In this document: piece by piece, positions 8,641 through 16,289 of the stretch
How positions within the stretch are numbered: position 1 is the stretch's first letter
Layout: each line of letters begins with the position of its first letter
DNA from: Pedobacter zeaxanthinifaciens
Lineage (GTDB): Bacteria > Bacteroidota > Bacteroidia > Sphingobacteriales > Sphingobacteriaceae
DNA length: 64,000 bases
Assembly: GCF_003313335.1 (NCBI RefSeq)
Contig: NZ_QMHP01000005.1
Span: forward strand, 124,001-188,000
Direction: 5' to 3'
The notes under the pieces: model-generated
What the model was told of the DNA's origin: nothing
The model's input: the letters and a program-made list of their open reading frames with translations, nothing else
The model's database searches: none
Made by a program: the position numbers and the translations under genes

Positions 8641-9333
8641 CTAGCTATTTGCCTGTCCTGTTTCAGTAGAAGTGGTTCCTTTGGGTTCTCCACGCTCTCC
8701 ACGCTCTCCACGCTCCTGGCGCTCTCGTTGTTGCTGTTCTTGCCTACGTTGAGCTTCCTCTGTATCTTTCTTAAAGTTTTCCCACTCGTTTTTACGTTGA
8801 TTTTTGAAAATCAAGCTAATTCCTAAAGCAACAATAGCAATTGGCCACAACTTATAAATTTTGAAGATGTTGAACCAATGAGGCATAATGTCCATCTGTT
8901 TTAAGAAAAAATAAACTCCTAATACCAATAGTACTAAGCCTACTACCGTTTTTCCGGTGTCGTTATTTTTAACAGGCGGCATTTGATCAAATTTATTGGA
9001 GCCATCATTATTAGGCGTGTTCCATTTAGTTTGCGCTGCTTTTGGTGTGCTATCGGAAAAAGCCTCAGGAGAGTTAAATACCGATCCGCCCTGAGGTGTG
9101 TGTTGTTGGTAAAAATCAGTGAATTTTTTGAATTTCACCGCAGGATCATTATTTACAGGAGCAACAATCCAAAGCACAATGTAGGCTAAAATTCCACTTC
9201 CAGCCAAAAATATAGTCGACAGCACAAAAAGCAACCTAACAATAGTTACGTCAATCTGCATGTACTCTGCCAAACCCGAAGCCACACCTGCAATGGTTTT
9301 GTCGTGTTCGTTTCTATATAATTTCTTGTTCAT
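8641..9333 (-). CDS. PspC domain protein with RGE-repeat tail
   Basis: 230 residues. The PspC domain is at about 1-62 (KKLYRNEHDKTIAGVASGLA, one membrane helix ending in VLWIVAP). Two more hydrophobic segments lie at about 130-150 and 160-178. The C-terminus is strongly charged (RRQEQQQRERQERGERGERGE) and Gln/Arg/Glu rich. PspC proteins act in envelope-stress responses. The tail contains a 9-bp tandem repeat. It lies 72 nt upstream of the LiaF-like gene in the same direction, and the SDR gene ends upstream 13 nt away, so all three may be read together. Confidence 0.85.
   Translation of the reverse strand: MNKKLYRNEHDKTIAGVASGLAEYMQIDVTIVRLLFVLSTIFLAGSGILAYIVLWIVAPVNNDPAVKFKKFTDFYQQHTPQGGSVFNSPEAFSDSTPKAAQTKWNTPNNDGSNKFDQMPPVKNNDTGKTVVGLVLLVLGVYFFLKQMDIMPHWFNIFKIYKLWPIAIVALGISLIFKNQRKNEWENFKKDTEEAQRRQEQQQRERQERGERGERGEPKGTTSTETGQANS
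8688..8714 (-). repeat. 9-bp tandem repeat in the PspC gene
   Basis: Three perfect copies of AGCGTGGAG (minus strand), followed on the plus-strand side by a degenerate fourth (8715-8723). In frame it encodes Arg-Gly-Glu triplets. Such perfect 9-mers can change copy number without shifting the frame, so tail length may vary between strains. Confidence 0.85.
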
Positions 9334-9346
9334 TTTATTTCCTTTC

Positions 9347-10039
9347 TTAAAAATTGAGTGGCGTTAGCACAATCTCATCCACGTTTGCCGCCGCACTTAA
9401 TTGAAGTGCCATGCTAATCGACCTTGCCACATCTTCAGGTTGTACAAACTTTTCCTTTGCAAGCGTTGTACCTTCCCAAGAAGAGGTATAAGTAGGCCCC
9501 GGGATTACCGCCGTTACCTTCACATGATGAGCTGCCAATTCCTTCCTCATTACATCATTAAGACTAAGCATCGCTGCTTTTGTTACACTGTAGCTACCTG
9601 CATTTTCAACTGGAGCTTTACTTGCTACCGAACAAATATTAAAAATATGCCCAAATCGTTGCGTTAACATCTGTTTACCAATGCGTTTACCTAAATAATA
9701 AGCCGAATTAACGTTCAACAATTGTTGACTTTCAAACACCTCATCATCTTCATCAAAAAATGAACTCGGCACAAATGAGCCCACATTATTTACCAGCACG
9801 TGTACATCTTTTGCAAAACCCAAAGCCTTTTCAACAAATGCGATTACCTGAGCCTTCTCGCTAAAATCAACTTTCAATGCCAAAACGTTAACGTTGTAAG
9901 CTTTCAGCTCAACTGTAAGTTGTTGCAGCTCCTGTTCGTTTCTAGCGCCGGCTATAATATCGTAGCCATTTTTGGCTAACTCAATAGCTGTTGCCCTGCC
10001 AATGCCTTTAGTTGCTCCGGTAATAATTGCTGCTTTCAT
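9347..10039 (-). CDS. Short-chain dehydrogenase/reductase
   Basis: 230 residues, a classical SDR. It has the nucleotide site GATKGIGRA (about 7-15), NNVGS (about 87-91), catalytic Ser in NICSVASKAP, and YSVTKAA (Tyr and Lys). A PGPTYT loop follows the catalytic centre. It resembles 3-ketoacyl-ACP reductase-like SDRs, but the substrate is not predictable. The ATG at 10039 follows TTTAAAGTTATAGCAAT. The gene stops 13 nt before the PspC start. Confidence 0.88.
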   Translation of the reverse strand: MKAAIITGATKGIGRATAIELAKNGYDIIAGARNEQELQQLTVELKAYNVNVLALKVDFSEKAQVIAFVEKALGFAKDVHVLVNNVGSFVPSSFFDEDDEVFESQQLLNVNSAYYLGKRIGKQMLTQRFGHIFNICSVASKAPVENAGSYSVTKAAMLSLNDVMRKELAAHHVKVTAVIPGPTYTSSWEGTTLAKEKFVQPEDVARSISMALQLSAAANVDEIVLTPLNF

Positions 10040-10221
10040 ATTGCTATAACTTTAAATGAGTAAGGCTGATTTATGGTATACGTTACCACGATTAATTTCC
10101 TCCTGCAAAAGAGATAATAATATTTTAATGATGAATATTTTTTCAATAATTAGCATAAGCCAGAACATTTTTGTTGTTTCTTTGTATATTATTGAGTTAA
10201 ATTAAACAAATTGTTTATTAG

Positions 10222-10956
10222 ATGAACTTTACCAATTTTGGCCGCTACATCCTACTGCTAAAAGCTGCTTTCAAAAGGCCCGAAAAATGGAAAATATATA
10301 TGAAAGCCATCTTTCAACAGATGGAATTTATTGGTGTAGGCTCACTGGGTCTAATCAGTATCATATCTACATTTATTGGCGCTGTAATGACTTTACAGAT
10401 TGCTTTCCAGTTAGTGAGTGATTTTATACCTAAAACTATCATAGGTTCAGTTAACCGAGATTCCAGCATTTTGGAGCTTAGCCCTACAATCAGCGCAATT
10501 GTATTGGCTGGAAAAATCGGCTCTGCCATATCTTCTGAAATTGGAACCATGAGGGTAACTGAACAAATTGATGCCCTAGAAATTATGGGGATCAACGCAC
10601 CTGGCTACCTTATCTTACCAAAAATTATCGCAGGTATCACTATGGTGCCGGTATTGGTCATTATCTCTATGGTATTAAGTATTACTGGCGGATATTTAGG
10701 TGGAACTTTGTCCGGCGCTGTAAGTGCAGCAGAATATATTCAAGGTATTACTACCGATTTTAATCCATTTACCATCACTGTGGCATTGGTTAAAGCTTTT
10801 GTATTTGGGTTCATTATTACATCGGTACCTGCCTACGAAGGCTTTTACGTTAAAGGCGGCGCACTAGAAGTAGCTCAAGCAAGTACTAGAGCTGTAGTGG
10901 TAAGCTGTATCAGCATTTTAGCATGTGATTATATTGTAACCCAACTTTTATTATGA
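10222..10956 (+). CDS. mlaE: MlaE-family ABC transporter permease
   Basis: 244 residues. The permease fold of MlaE is clear: STFIGAVMTLQIAFQL, ELSPTISAIVLAGKIGSAISSE, GTMRVTEQIDALEIMGI and the hydrophobic C-terminal helices. In characterised systems MlaE with MlaF moves phospholipids between inner and outer membrane. The ATPase gene overlaps by 4 nt. The substrate-binding MCE protein is not present here; in Bacteroidota it often lies elsewhere or further on. Confidence 0.92.
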   Translation: MNFTNFGRYILLLKAAFKRPEKWKIYMKAIFQQMEFIGVGSLGLISIISTFIGAVMTLQIAFQLVSDFIPKTIIGSVNRDSSILELSPTISAIVLAGKIGSAISSEIGTMRVTEQIDALEIMGINAPGYLILPKIIAGITMVPVLVIISMVLSITGGYLGGTLSGAVSAAEYIQGITTDFNPFTITVALVKAFVFGFIITSVPAYEGFYVKGGALEVAQASTRAVVVSCISILACDYIVTQLLL

Positions 10957-11705
10957 TCGAGATCAAAGACATCCATAAATCGTTTGGGGAAAACGAAGTA
11001 TTAAAAGGAATTTCGGGAAAATTTGAACCTGGCATCACCAACCTAATTATTGGTGGCTCAGGATCCGGAAAAACTACTTTGCTTAAGTGTATGATTGGCC
11101 TACACCATCCAGAACAAGGAAGTGTAGCTTATGATGGAAGGGATTTTACCCAGCTCAATACCGAAGAACGTATTGAGATAAGGAAGGAAATTGGCATGCT
11201 TTTTCAAGGTTCAGCTCTTTTTGATTCGATGACGGTAGAAGAAAACATTATGTTTCCACTCAACATGTTCACCGAGCAATCGAGAAGTGAAAAATTGGAT
11301 AGAGTGAATTTTTGCTTGGAACGAGTAAATCTGGAAGGTAAAAACAAATTATTCCCCGCTGAACTTTCTGGAGGGATGAAAAAACGTGTGGGCATTGCCC
11401 GTGCCATTGCCATGAACCCAAAATACTTGTTTTGCGATGAGCCCAATTCAGGCTTGGATCCTAAAACCTCCATTGTAATTGATGAATTGATAAAAGAAAT
11501 TACCGAGGAATACAACACAACAACTATTGTGGTTACCCATGATATGAACTCTGTGATGGGGATTGGCGATTACATTATGTTTTTGCACCAAGGAAAAAAA
11601 TTCTGGGAAGGTTCTAACAAAGAAATTGCCAAAACTGATATCGAAGAACTGAATGACTTCGTATTTGCTAGCCGTTTTATGAAAGCGGCAAAGGATAAAT
11701 TTTAA
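10953..11705 (+). CDS. mlaF: MlaF-family ABC transporter ATPase
   Basis: 250 residues with Walker A GGSGSGKTT (about 34-42), ABC signature LSGGMKKRVGIARAI (about 135), Walker B LFCDEPNSGLDP with catalytic Glu, and H-loop TTIVVTHDM. It powers the adjacent permease. The start ATG overlaps the mlaE stop (ATGA-type coupling), so the two are produced together. Confidence 0.93.
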   Translation: MIEIKDIHKSFGENEVLKGISGKFEPGITNLIIGGSGSGKTTLLKCMIGLHHPEQGSVAYDGRDFTQLNTEERIEIRKEIGMLFQGSALFDSMTVEENIMFPLNMFTEQSRSEKLDRVNFCLERVNLEGKNKLFPAELSGGMKKRVGIARAIAMNPKYLFCDEPNSGLDPKTSIVIDELIKEITEEYNTTTIVVTHDMNSVMGIGDYIMFLHQGKKFWEGSNKEIAKTDIEELNDFVFASRFMKAAKDKF

Positions 11706-11711
11706 TTTCTG

Positions 11712-11719
11712 TATCTTTG
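11712..11719 (+). promoter_or_regulatory. Candidate -7 element
   Basis: TATCTTTG, a full match to TAnnTTTG, 7 nt after the mlaF stop and 78 nt before the methyltransferase ATG. It suggests that the methyltransferase is transcribed from its own promoter. No clear -33 match at the expected distance. Confidence 0.4.
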
Positions 11720-11797
11720 TAGCTTTTACACTGGCAAACTTGAAAATTATGCTGCTAAATTTAGTTATGCGGTATAATTTTTATTAAAAAAAGGTAC

Positions 11798-12679
11798 ATG
11801 ATACAACTGCTTACACCAACCCACTGGAAAGATTACGAATTACTTGATTGCGGCGACTTTGAGAAATTGGAGCGCTTTGGCAACCTGATATTATCTAGAC
11901 CAGAACCACAAGCAGTTTGGAAAAAAGCGTGGTCAACCGAAGAATGGAGAAAAAAAGCGCATATCACTTTTAGAGGAAGATCAGCTACTAGTGGCGAGTG
12001 GTTAAAACACAACAAAAGTGCGCCAGACCGTTGGAATGTAAACTATCAAAATGATGAAGTAAGTATCAATTTACGTTTAGGCTTAACTTCATTTAAGCAC
12101 GTTGGTGTATTTCCGGAGCAAGCGGTTAATTGGGATTACATTTCTTCATCCATCAAAAAATTCAAAACACCAAGCCCTAAAGTACTTAACCTTTTTGCAT
12201 ATACCGGGGCGGCATCACTCATTGCAAAAGCCGCAGGAGCTGATACTACACACGTAGATTCTATCAAACAAGTGGTAAATTGGGCTAACGAAAATCAAGA
12301 ACTTTCGAAGCTTAAGGATGTAAGGTGGGTAGTTGAAGATGCCTTGAAATTCGTAAAAAGAGAACTGAAACGAGGCAAAAAATACAATGGTATCATTTTA
12401 GATCCTCCTGCATACGGCCATGGTCCAAACGGTGAAAAATGGAAACTGGAAGATCATATCCAAGAAATGATGCAAGATGTGGTGCAATTATTGGATCCCG
12501 AGGAACACTTTCTCATTTTGAATACTTATTCGCTTGGATTTTCTTCAGTAATTGTAGAAAACTTGATTAAAACTTCGTTTCCGGAGGTTAAAAATCTGGA
12601 AACTGGAGAATTGTTTTTACAGGCTACTTCAGGAGTTAAATTGCCTTTAGGTGTATTCGGCAAGTTCAGGACCTCATAG
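11798..12679 (+). CDS. Class I SAM-dependent methyltransferase, RlmI/RlmK-like
   Basis: 293 residues. After a beta-rich N-terminus (about 1-120), the Rossmann fold has motif I as VLNLFAYTGAASLIAKAAGA, an acidic strand end (THVDS), WVVEDALKFVKRELK, and the catalytic loop DPPAYGHG. This is the pattern of the YccW/RlmI group of 23S rRNA cytosine or guanine methyltransferases, although the usual N-terminal PUA domain is not obvious. A role in rRNA modification is inferred and the modified base unknown. Confidence 0.8.
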   Translation: MIQLLTPTHWKDYELLDCGDFEKLERFGNLILSRPEPQAVWKKAWSTEEWRKKAHITFRGRSATSGEWLKHNKSAPDRWNVNYQNDEVSINLRLGLTSFKHVGVFPEQAVNWDYISSSIKKFKTPSPKVLNLFAYTGAASLIAKAAGADTTHVDSIKQVVNWANENQELSKLKDVRWVVEDALKFVKRELKRGKKYNGIILDPPAYGHGPNGEKWKLEDHIQEMMQDVVQLLDPEEHFLILNTYSLGFSSVIVENLIKTSFPEVKNLETGELFLQATSGVKLPLGVFGKFRTS

Positions 12680-12739
12680 TTCTTCTTGAGGGCAAATTTC
12701 CTGTTAAAAATTTCATTTAGAAGATTTGAGCGCAAAAGA

Positions 12740-12766
12740 GAAGCCCCCACTTTCATGGAGGCCTTC
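12740..12766. terminator. Hairpin in a 321-nt gap, possible bidirectional terminator
   Basis: GAAGCCCCCA and TGGAGGCCTTC form a stem with one bulge and one mismatch around CTTTCA. On the minus strand CTTCTCTTTT follows; on the plus strand the T run is weak. It lies 61 nt after the methyltransferase stop. In the rest of 12680-13000 I see no gene. There is AT-rich DNA and an imperfect inverted repeat (ATATTC at about 12929 against GAATAT at about 12957) upstream of the lipoprotein gene, which could be an operator. Confidence 0.4.
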
Positions 12767-13000
12767 CCTAAACAAAACAAACTATTATATACTAACTAAA
12801 CCTTTACGAGTTTAAATGCGTTTCCGCTAAGTGATTACAAAGTTAAAAATTTATTTAGACTAATTATAAATAATTTAATTTTTGAAGATATAATTACAAA
12901 TAGCTTCAAAACGTTTATTTTAGAAACATATTCCCAAATTGTGCCATTTTGGAGAATATTTGTAGGATAATTATAAGAAGAAGTTGAAAATTCGATAAAT

Positions 13001-14050
13001 ATGAGAATAAATAAGATAGCGGGTTTGATCTTGGTAGCTGGGGCTACCATTTGCACATTTACCTACTGTACTAGTGGAGCGAGTGAAAAAAACGAGAAGA
13101 AAGCAGGTAAAACAGCCGACTCGACAAGTGCCGATACTCAAGAGCAAGCTGACCTTAAAACACCAGTTGACTCTGCAAAATATAATGAGCTTGTGAAAGC
13201 TAATGCCAATGGTGATACTACAGGAAAATGGCCAGTTAAAAACCAGCCAATCCCTTTGGATGGTGCTATACTACCATTTAAACGCATTGTAGTTTATTAT
13301 GGTAACCTACACTCGAAAAAAATGGGCGCTTTAGGTGAATATGCACCAAAAGAAATGTGGAGCCGTTTGAATGCTGAAATTAAACGTTGGGAAAAAGTTG
13401 ACCCTAGTACTCCAGTTCAAGCAGGCTTACACTACATTGCGGCTGTTGCCAGTGGTACGCCAGGTAAAGACGGAAAATACATTAACCGTATGCCTAACTC
13501 ACAAATTGATTCTGTTTTGGCAATAGCGAAAATGCGTCCAAATACCATCGTATTTTTAGATTTACAGGTTGCATTAAGTAACATTAAAGCAGAATTGCCA
13601 CATATTGAAAAATACTTGCAATTGCCTTATGTTCACTTGGGAATTGATCCAGAATTTTCGATGAAAGATGGTTCTTTACCAGGCAAAAAAATTGGCACTT
13701 ATGATGCCGCTGATATCAATTACGTATCTGGTTATTTGGCTGATATGGTGAAGAAATTCAATTTACCGCCAAAAGTTTTTGTAGTACACCGTTTCACTAA
13801 AAAAATGGTTACTAATTCGCAGAGTATCAAATTACGTCCAGAAGTGCAAATTGTAATGCACATGGATGGCTGGGGCGAACCTGATTTAAAATTAGGTACC
13901 TATCGTCATTTCATTTATGGTGAACCAGTTCAGTTTACAGGTTTCAAATTATTTTACAAAAACGATTTGAAAAAAGCACCGAACAGATTGATGACACCAG
14001 AAGAATTGATGAAACTAAAACCGCGACCAATCTATATACAATATCAATAA
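13001..14050 (+). CDS. Putative lipoprotein, possible glycoside-hydrolase-like barrel
   Basis: 349 residues. The N-terminus has a hydrophobic segment ending in a lipobox-like FTYC (Cys about 23), then a Ser/Lys/Asp-rich linker to about residue 70. The body shows alternating hydrophobic strands with charged ends (IVVYYGNLHSK, GLHYIAAVASG, NTIVFLDLQVAL, YVHLGIDPEFSM, KVFVVHRFTKKM, IVMHMDGWGEPDL). This is consistent with a TIM-barrel fold. HLGIDPEF would be a candidate active-site strand. No family is certain. It is monocistronic and ends at a strong terminator. Confidence 0.65.
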   Translation: MRINKIAGLILVAGATICTFTYCTSGASEKNEKKAGKTADSTSADTQEQADLKTPVDSAKYNELVKANANGDTTGKWPVKNQPIPLDGAILPFKRIVVYYGNLHSKKMGALGEYAPKEMWSRLNAEIKRWEKVDPSTPVQAGLHYIAAVASGTPGKDGKYINRMPNSQIDSVLAIAKMRPNTIVFLDLQVALSNIKAELPHIEKYLQLPYVHLGIDPEFSMKDGSLPGKKIGTYDAADINYVSGYLADMVKKFNLPPKVFVVHRFTKKMVTNSQSIKLRPEVQIVMHMDGWGEPDLKLGTYRHFIYGEPVQFTGFKLFYKNDLKKAPNRLMTPEELMKLKPRPIYIQYQ

Positions 14051-14071
14051 GGCGGATGCCTTGTTGGAACT

Positions 14072-14142
14072 AGGGCGTTGAAAATTCTTTGTCGCTATTT
14101 TGGTTGATAGCGTTTTGAAAGAATTTTTGAACGCCCTTTTTC
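14072..14142 (+). terminator. Long hairpin terminator after the lipoprotein gene
   Basis: AGGGCGTT (14072-14079) pairs with AACGCCCT (14130-14137), and the next 11 nt on each side pair as well with one wobble and one bulge. Inside, CGCTAT and ATAGCG form a second stem. A T-rich run follows (TTTTTC, TTTT). At about 66 nt it is unusually long for a terminator. Confidence 0.8.
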
Positions 14143-14234
14143 TTTTAATATGAATTCAGTTTGCAGCTAAATCAAAGCCGTTTTTAATCCAGTTCGGAAT
14201 AGTTGCAATTAAAATTTTGTTTTAGCATTTGCTG

Positions 14235-15311
14235 CTAGAAAGTTAGCAGGGCGTGCTGACTAGCCGTATGTAAATCTCTCCAAACTCTATTCAATTCTGT
14301 TTCGCGTTTTGCGGCCTCTAAGCCAGCGTAAGGGTATAGGGTATCTACCACTTTTCTTGACTGATGTGCCAGCGACCTACTTAACCTACTTACTTCCCGT
14401 AACACACTTTCATCTATGGTTCCATTGGTTATCAATTGGTTCCACGAGGCATCAAATGCTTCATAAAAATGTTCTTTAACTGTACTTATTGTATGTGTAC
14501 AAGTTGTTAGTTCATTTTTAAAAAATTCAATTTGGCTAGTGTTGTAACGCTTAAAACCAGAGCGGTTGAAAAAAGCATCTGATACCAAATCAATAAAACG
14601 CCTAGCCATTCCTAAACTATTTACTGCCAAGGTAGTTTCTGCCAACTGCAAAAAAGGGTAATCAAAACCTTCATCTGCAATTTGAAGTTCGTTGATTTTG
14701 AAGGAACGATTTTCCGGCACCAAAATATCCTTCACATCGAAAGCGTGACTACCGGTTGCCACCAATCCAAAATACGACCAGCCGGATTGGATTTCTACTT
14801 CATTTCTTTTCAAGATGAAAGATTTAATGATTGGTTCACCACTTTCATCCAGAAAATCTACTCCATCTTCATTTTGAAGCACACAATTTGCCGTAAAAAT
14901 AGTGGCATGTAAAGCACCACTGGCATATTTCCAATGCCCATTGATGAGGTAGCCATCAGGCAATTTGCGTGCCGTGCCGCCCACTGCCCCGCTACCCGCA
15001 AAGCAAACTTTCGGATTTGCGAAAATTTCCTCCGCCAATGCTGGATCTAAAAACCCCGCAAACCAGGCAGCTCCGCTACATAAAGTCACAGTCCAAGCTG
15101 TACTCCCATCTACATAAGCTAAGTCTTCCTCTAGACGTAAAATTTCAGGTAGTTTTTTGCCAGGCCCACCATAGGCTTTCGGAACAAATAGCTTAAACCA
15201 TTGTTGCTCATAGGCAATTGACAAAACATCAGGATGTAATTCTCTCAAGGTCTCAGATTGAGGGGCTAAGTTTAAAATAGCTTCCTGCCAAGTGTGTGTA
15301 AGTTGCTTCAT
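14235..15311 (-). CDS. Acyl-CoA dehydrogenase-fold flavoprotein
   Basis: 358 residues, on the short side for the family. The helical N-terminus contains LFVPKAYGGPGKKLPEIL and LEEDLAYVDGSTAWTV. The middle beta domain has FAGSGAVGGTARKLPDGYLI and GHWKYASGA, and the C-terminal four-helix part contains LSRSLAHQSRKVVDTLYPYAGL. The usual catalytic Glu is not identifiable, and the pattern is closer to the DszC/hydroxylase branch than to beta-oxidation enzymes. A flavin-dependent oxidation or monooxygenation is inferred. It lies downstream of the thiamine transporter on the same strand, across repeat words. Confidence 0.7.
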   Translation of the reverse strand: MKQLTHTWQEAILNLAPQSETLRELHPDVLSIAYEQQWFKLFVPKAYGGPGKKLPEILRLEEDLAYVDGSTAWTVTLCSGAAWFAGFLDPALAEEIFANPKVCFAGSGAVGGTARKLPDGYLINGHWKYASGALHATIFTANCVLQNEDGVDFLDESGEPIIKSFILKRNEVEIQSGWSYFGLVATGSHAFDVKDILVPENRSFKINELQIADEGFDYPFLQLAETTLAVNSLGMARRFIDLVSDAFFNRSGFKRYNTSQIEFFKNELTTCTHTISTVKEHFYEAFDASWNQLITNGTIDESVLREVSRLSRSLAHQSRKVVDTLYPYAGLEAAKRETELNRVWRDLHTASQHALLTF

Positions 15312-15350
15312 GCTAAATGTTGTTGATTGAAAAGTTGGAATGTTGTAAGG

Positions 15351-15390
15351 TTCGGTTAATTGGAAACTGTTAACTGGAAACTGTCAACTG
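15351..15390. repeat. AACTG/TGGAAACTGT word repeat overlapping the pnuT 3' end
   Basis: TGGAAACTGT occurs at 15361-15370 and again at 15375-15384, with TTAACTG and TCAACTG between and after. The repeat crosses the pnuT stop (15370-15372), so the last residues (QLTVSS) are encoded by it. Confidence 0.7.
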
Positions 15391-15993
15391 CCTCTTGTAT
15401 ATTTTCTTCCAATCGAAATAGCCGAAAATGGCTACTATAAATAAAAACAAAGTGAGTAGAGCGAACATGACATAACCTTTGTGCCACATTAAAGGGATAG
15501 CCACAATGTTCGAAACATTCAAAAAAATCCAATTTTCTATTTTTCGACGGGCCAATAGCCACATACCAGCCCAAGCGGTTGATGAGACAAACGCATCGAG
15601 GACAGGAACATCAGAATTAGTGAAATTAATTAGAGCAAAATAGAGGATGAAGTAACCCAATATGGCAATTGCAAAGGCAATCTGTAGCTCTTGTTTACTG
15701 GTCCAACTTACAGGTAAAGCTTCGTTTTTTGCTTTGCGCTTGCTCCAAATGATCCAACCGTAAATACTCATCACCAAGTAATACATACTCAGCAAACTTT
15801 CGGCATATAGGCGCACTTTTAGTTTTAAATACAGAGAAAGTAAAATACCAATAATACCGGCTGGATAAAGTAAAATGTTATTTCTTTTAGCTAGCATTAC
15901 CTCTGTAACGCCAAAAGCAACCGCAATCCACTCTAAATAGCTAGTCGCCTTAATTTGTTCAATAAATAAACTAAAATATTCCTGAAACTGCAT
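15370..15993 (-). CDS. pnuT: PnuC-family transporter, probable thiamine transporter PnuT
   Basis: 207 residues with about seven hydrophobic segments and family signatures (YLEWIAVAFGVTEVMLAKRNN, LYPAGIIGILLSLYL, LLSMYYLVMSIYGWIIW, WAGMWLLARRKIENWIFLNV, ALLTLFLFIVAIFGYFDWKK). PnuC proteins carry nicotinamide riboside; the PnuT branch carries thiamine and the PnuX branch riboflavin. A TPP riboswitch immediately upstream (16068-16250) makes thiamine the likely substrate. It sits in the cytoplasmic membrane, and intracellular kinases trap the vitamin. The final residues come from a short repeat. No thiamine kinase or TonB receptor gene adjoins it here. Confidence 0.85.
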   Translation of the reverse strand: MQFQEYFSLFIEQIKATSYLEWIAVAFGVTEVMLAKRNNILLYPAGIIGILLSLYLKLKVRLYAESLLSMYYLVMSIYGWIIWSKRKAKNEALPVSWTSKQELQIAFAIAILGYFILYFALINFTNSDVPVLDAFVSSTAWAGMWLLARRKIENWIFLNVSNIVAIPLMWHKGYVMFALLTLFLFIVAIFGYFDWKKIYKRQLTVSS

Positions 15994-16034
15994 TTCTCAA
16001 TAATTAAAAGCCCAAAGGCGATAAAAAATCAATT

Positions 16035-16060
16035 GAAAAACTGCTTTCAGGGCGAAACAG
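16035..16060 (-). terminator. Possible riboswitch expression-platform hairpin
   Basis: Between the aptamer and the pnuT ATG the minus strand has CTGTTTC and GAAAGCAG around a GCCCT loop, followed by TTTTTC. This could be a terminator that forms when TPP is bound. The stem is short with one bulge. Confidence 0.4.
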
Positions 16061-16067
16061 TAATTAG

Positions 16068-16250
16068 TTAACCTCTAAATTAATCCCTACGTCGGTATTA
16101 TCCGCATCAGGTGCTTTTGAGAGGTATAAGGTTTTAGGTGTAAGGTATTAGGAAAAACCTACACCTTTAGCCTTTTAGCTTAAACCTCCAAAATGGGTAT
16201 AATCTCAGCCTGCCAAATATTAGATGTTGCAAGCACCCCTTTGAGTTAAG
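16068..16250 (-). ncRNA. TPP riboswitch (THI element)
   Basis: The minus strand carries the aptamer core: GGGGTGC (about 16234-16240), GGCTGAGATTATACCC, then CACCTGATGCGGATAATACC and GACGTAGGGA (ending about 16084). P1 can form from TTAACTC (16243-16249) and GAGGTTAA (16068-16075). P2 is GGGT/ACCC and P3 is GCTTGC/GCAGGC. Thiamine diphosphate binding should shut off pnuT. It is unusual in carrying 81 extra nucleotides between the ACCC strand of P2 and the CACCTGA strand (16114-16194), which fold into their own hairpin. Confidence 0.93.
16114..16194 (-). repeat. Repeat-word hairpin inserted in the TPP aptamer
   Basis: The insert is made of words such as AAAGGTGTAGG, CCTAATACC, TTACACC and TAAAACC. 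GAGGTTTAAG (16179-16188) pairs with CTTATACCTC (16121-16130) with one mismatch, and AGGTGTAGG pairs with CCTAATACCT further in. The aptamer junction can therefore stay closed. Confidence 0.7.
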
Positions 16251-16251
16251 G

Positions 16252-16259
16252 CAAATATA
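16252..16259 (-). promoter_or_regulatory. Candidate -7 element for the pnuT transcript
   Basis: TATATTTG, a full TAnnTTTG match, directly upstream of the aptamer. Transcription would start near 16244, at the first pairing bases of P1, as expected for a riboswitch leader. Confidence 0.5.
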
Positions 16260-16289
16260 TGTAATTTGCTTTCGGATAAAGAATAAATC

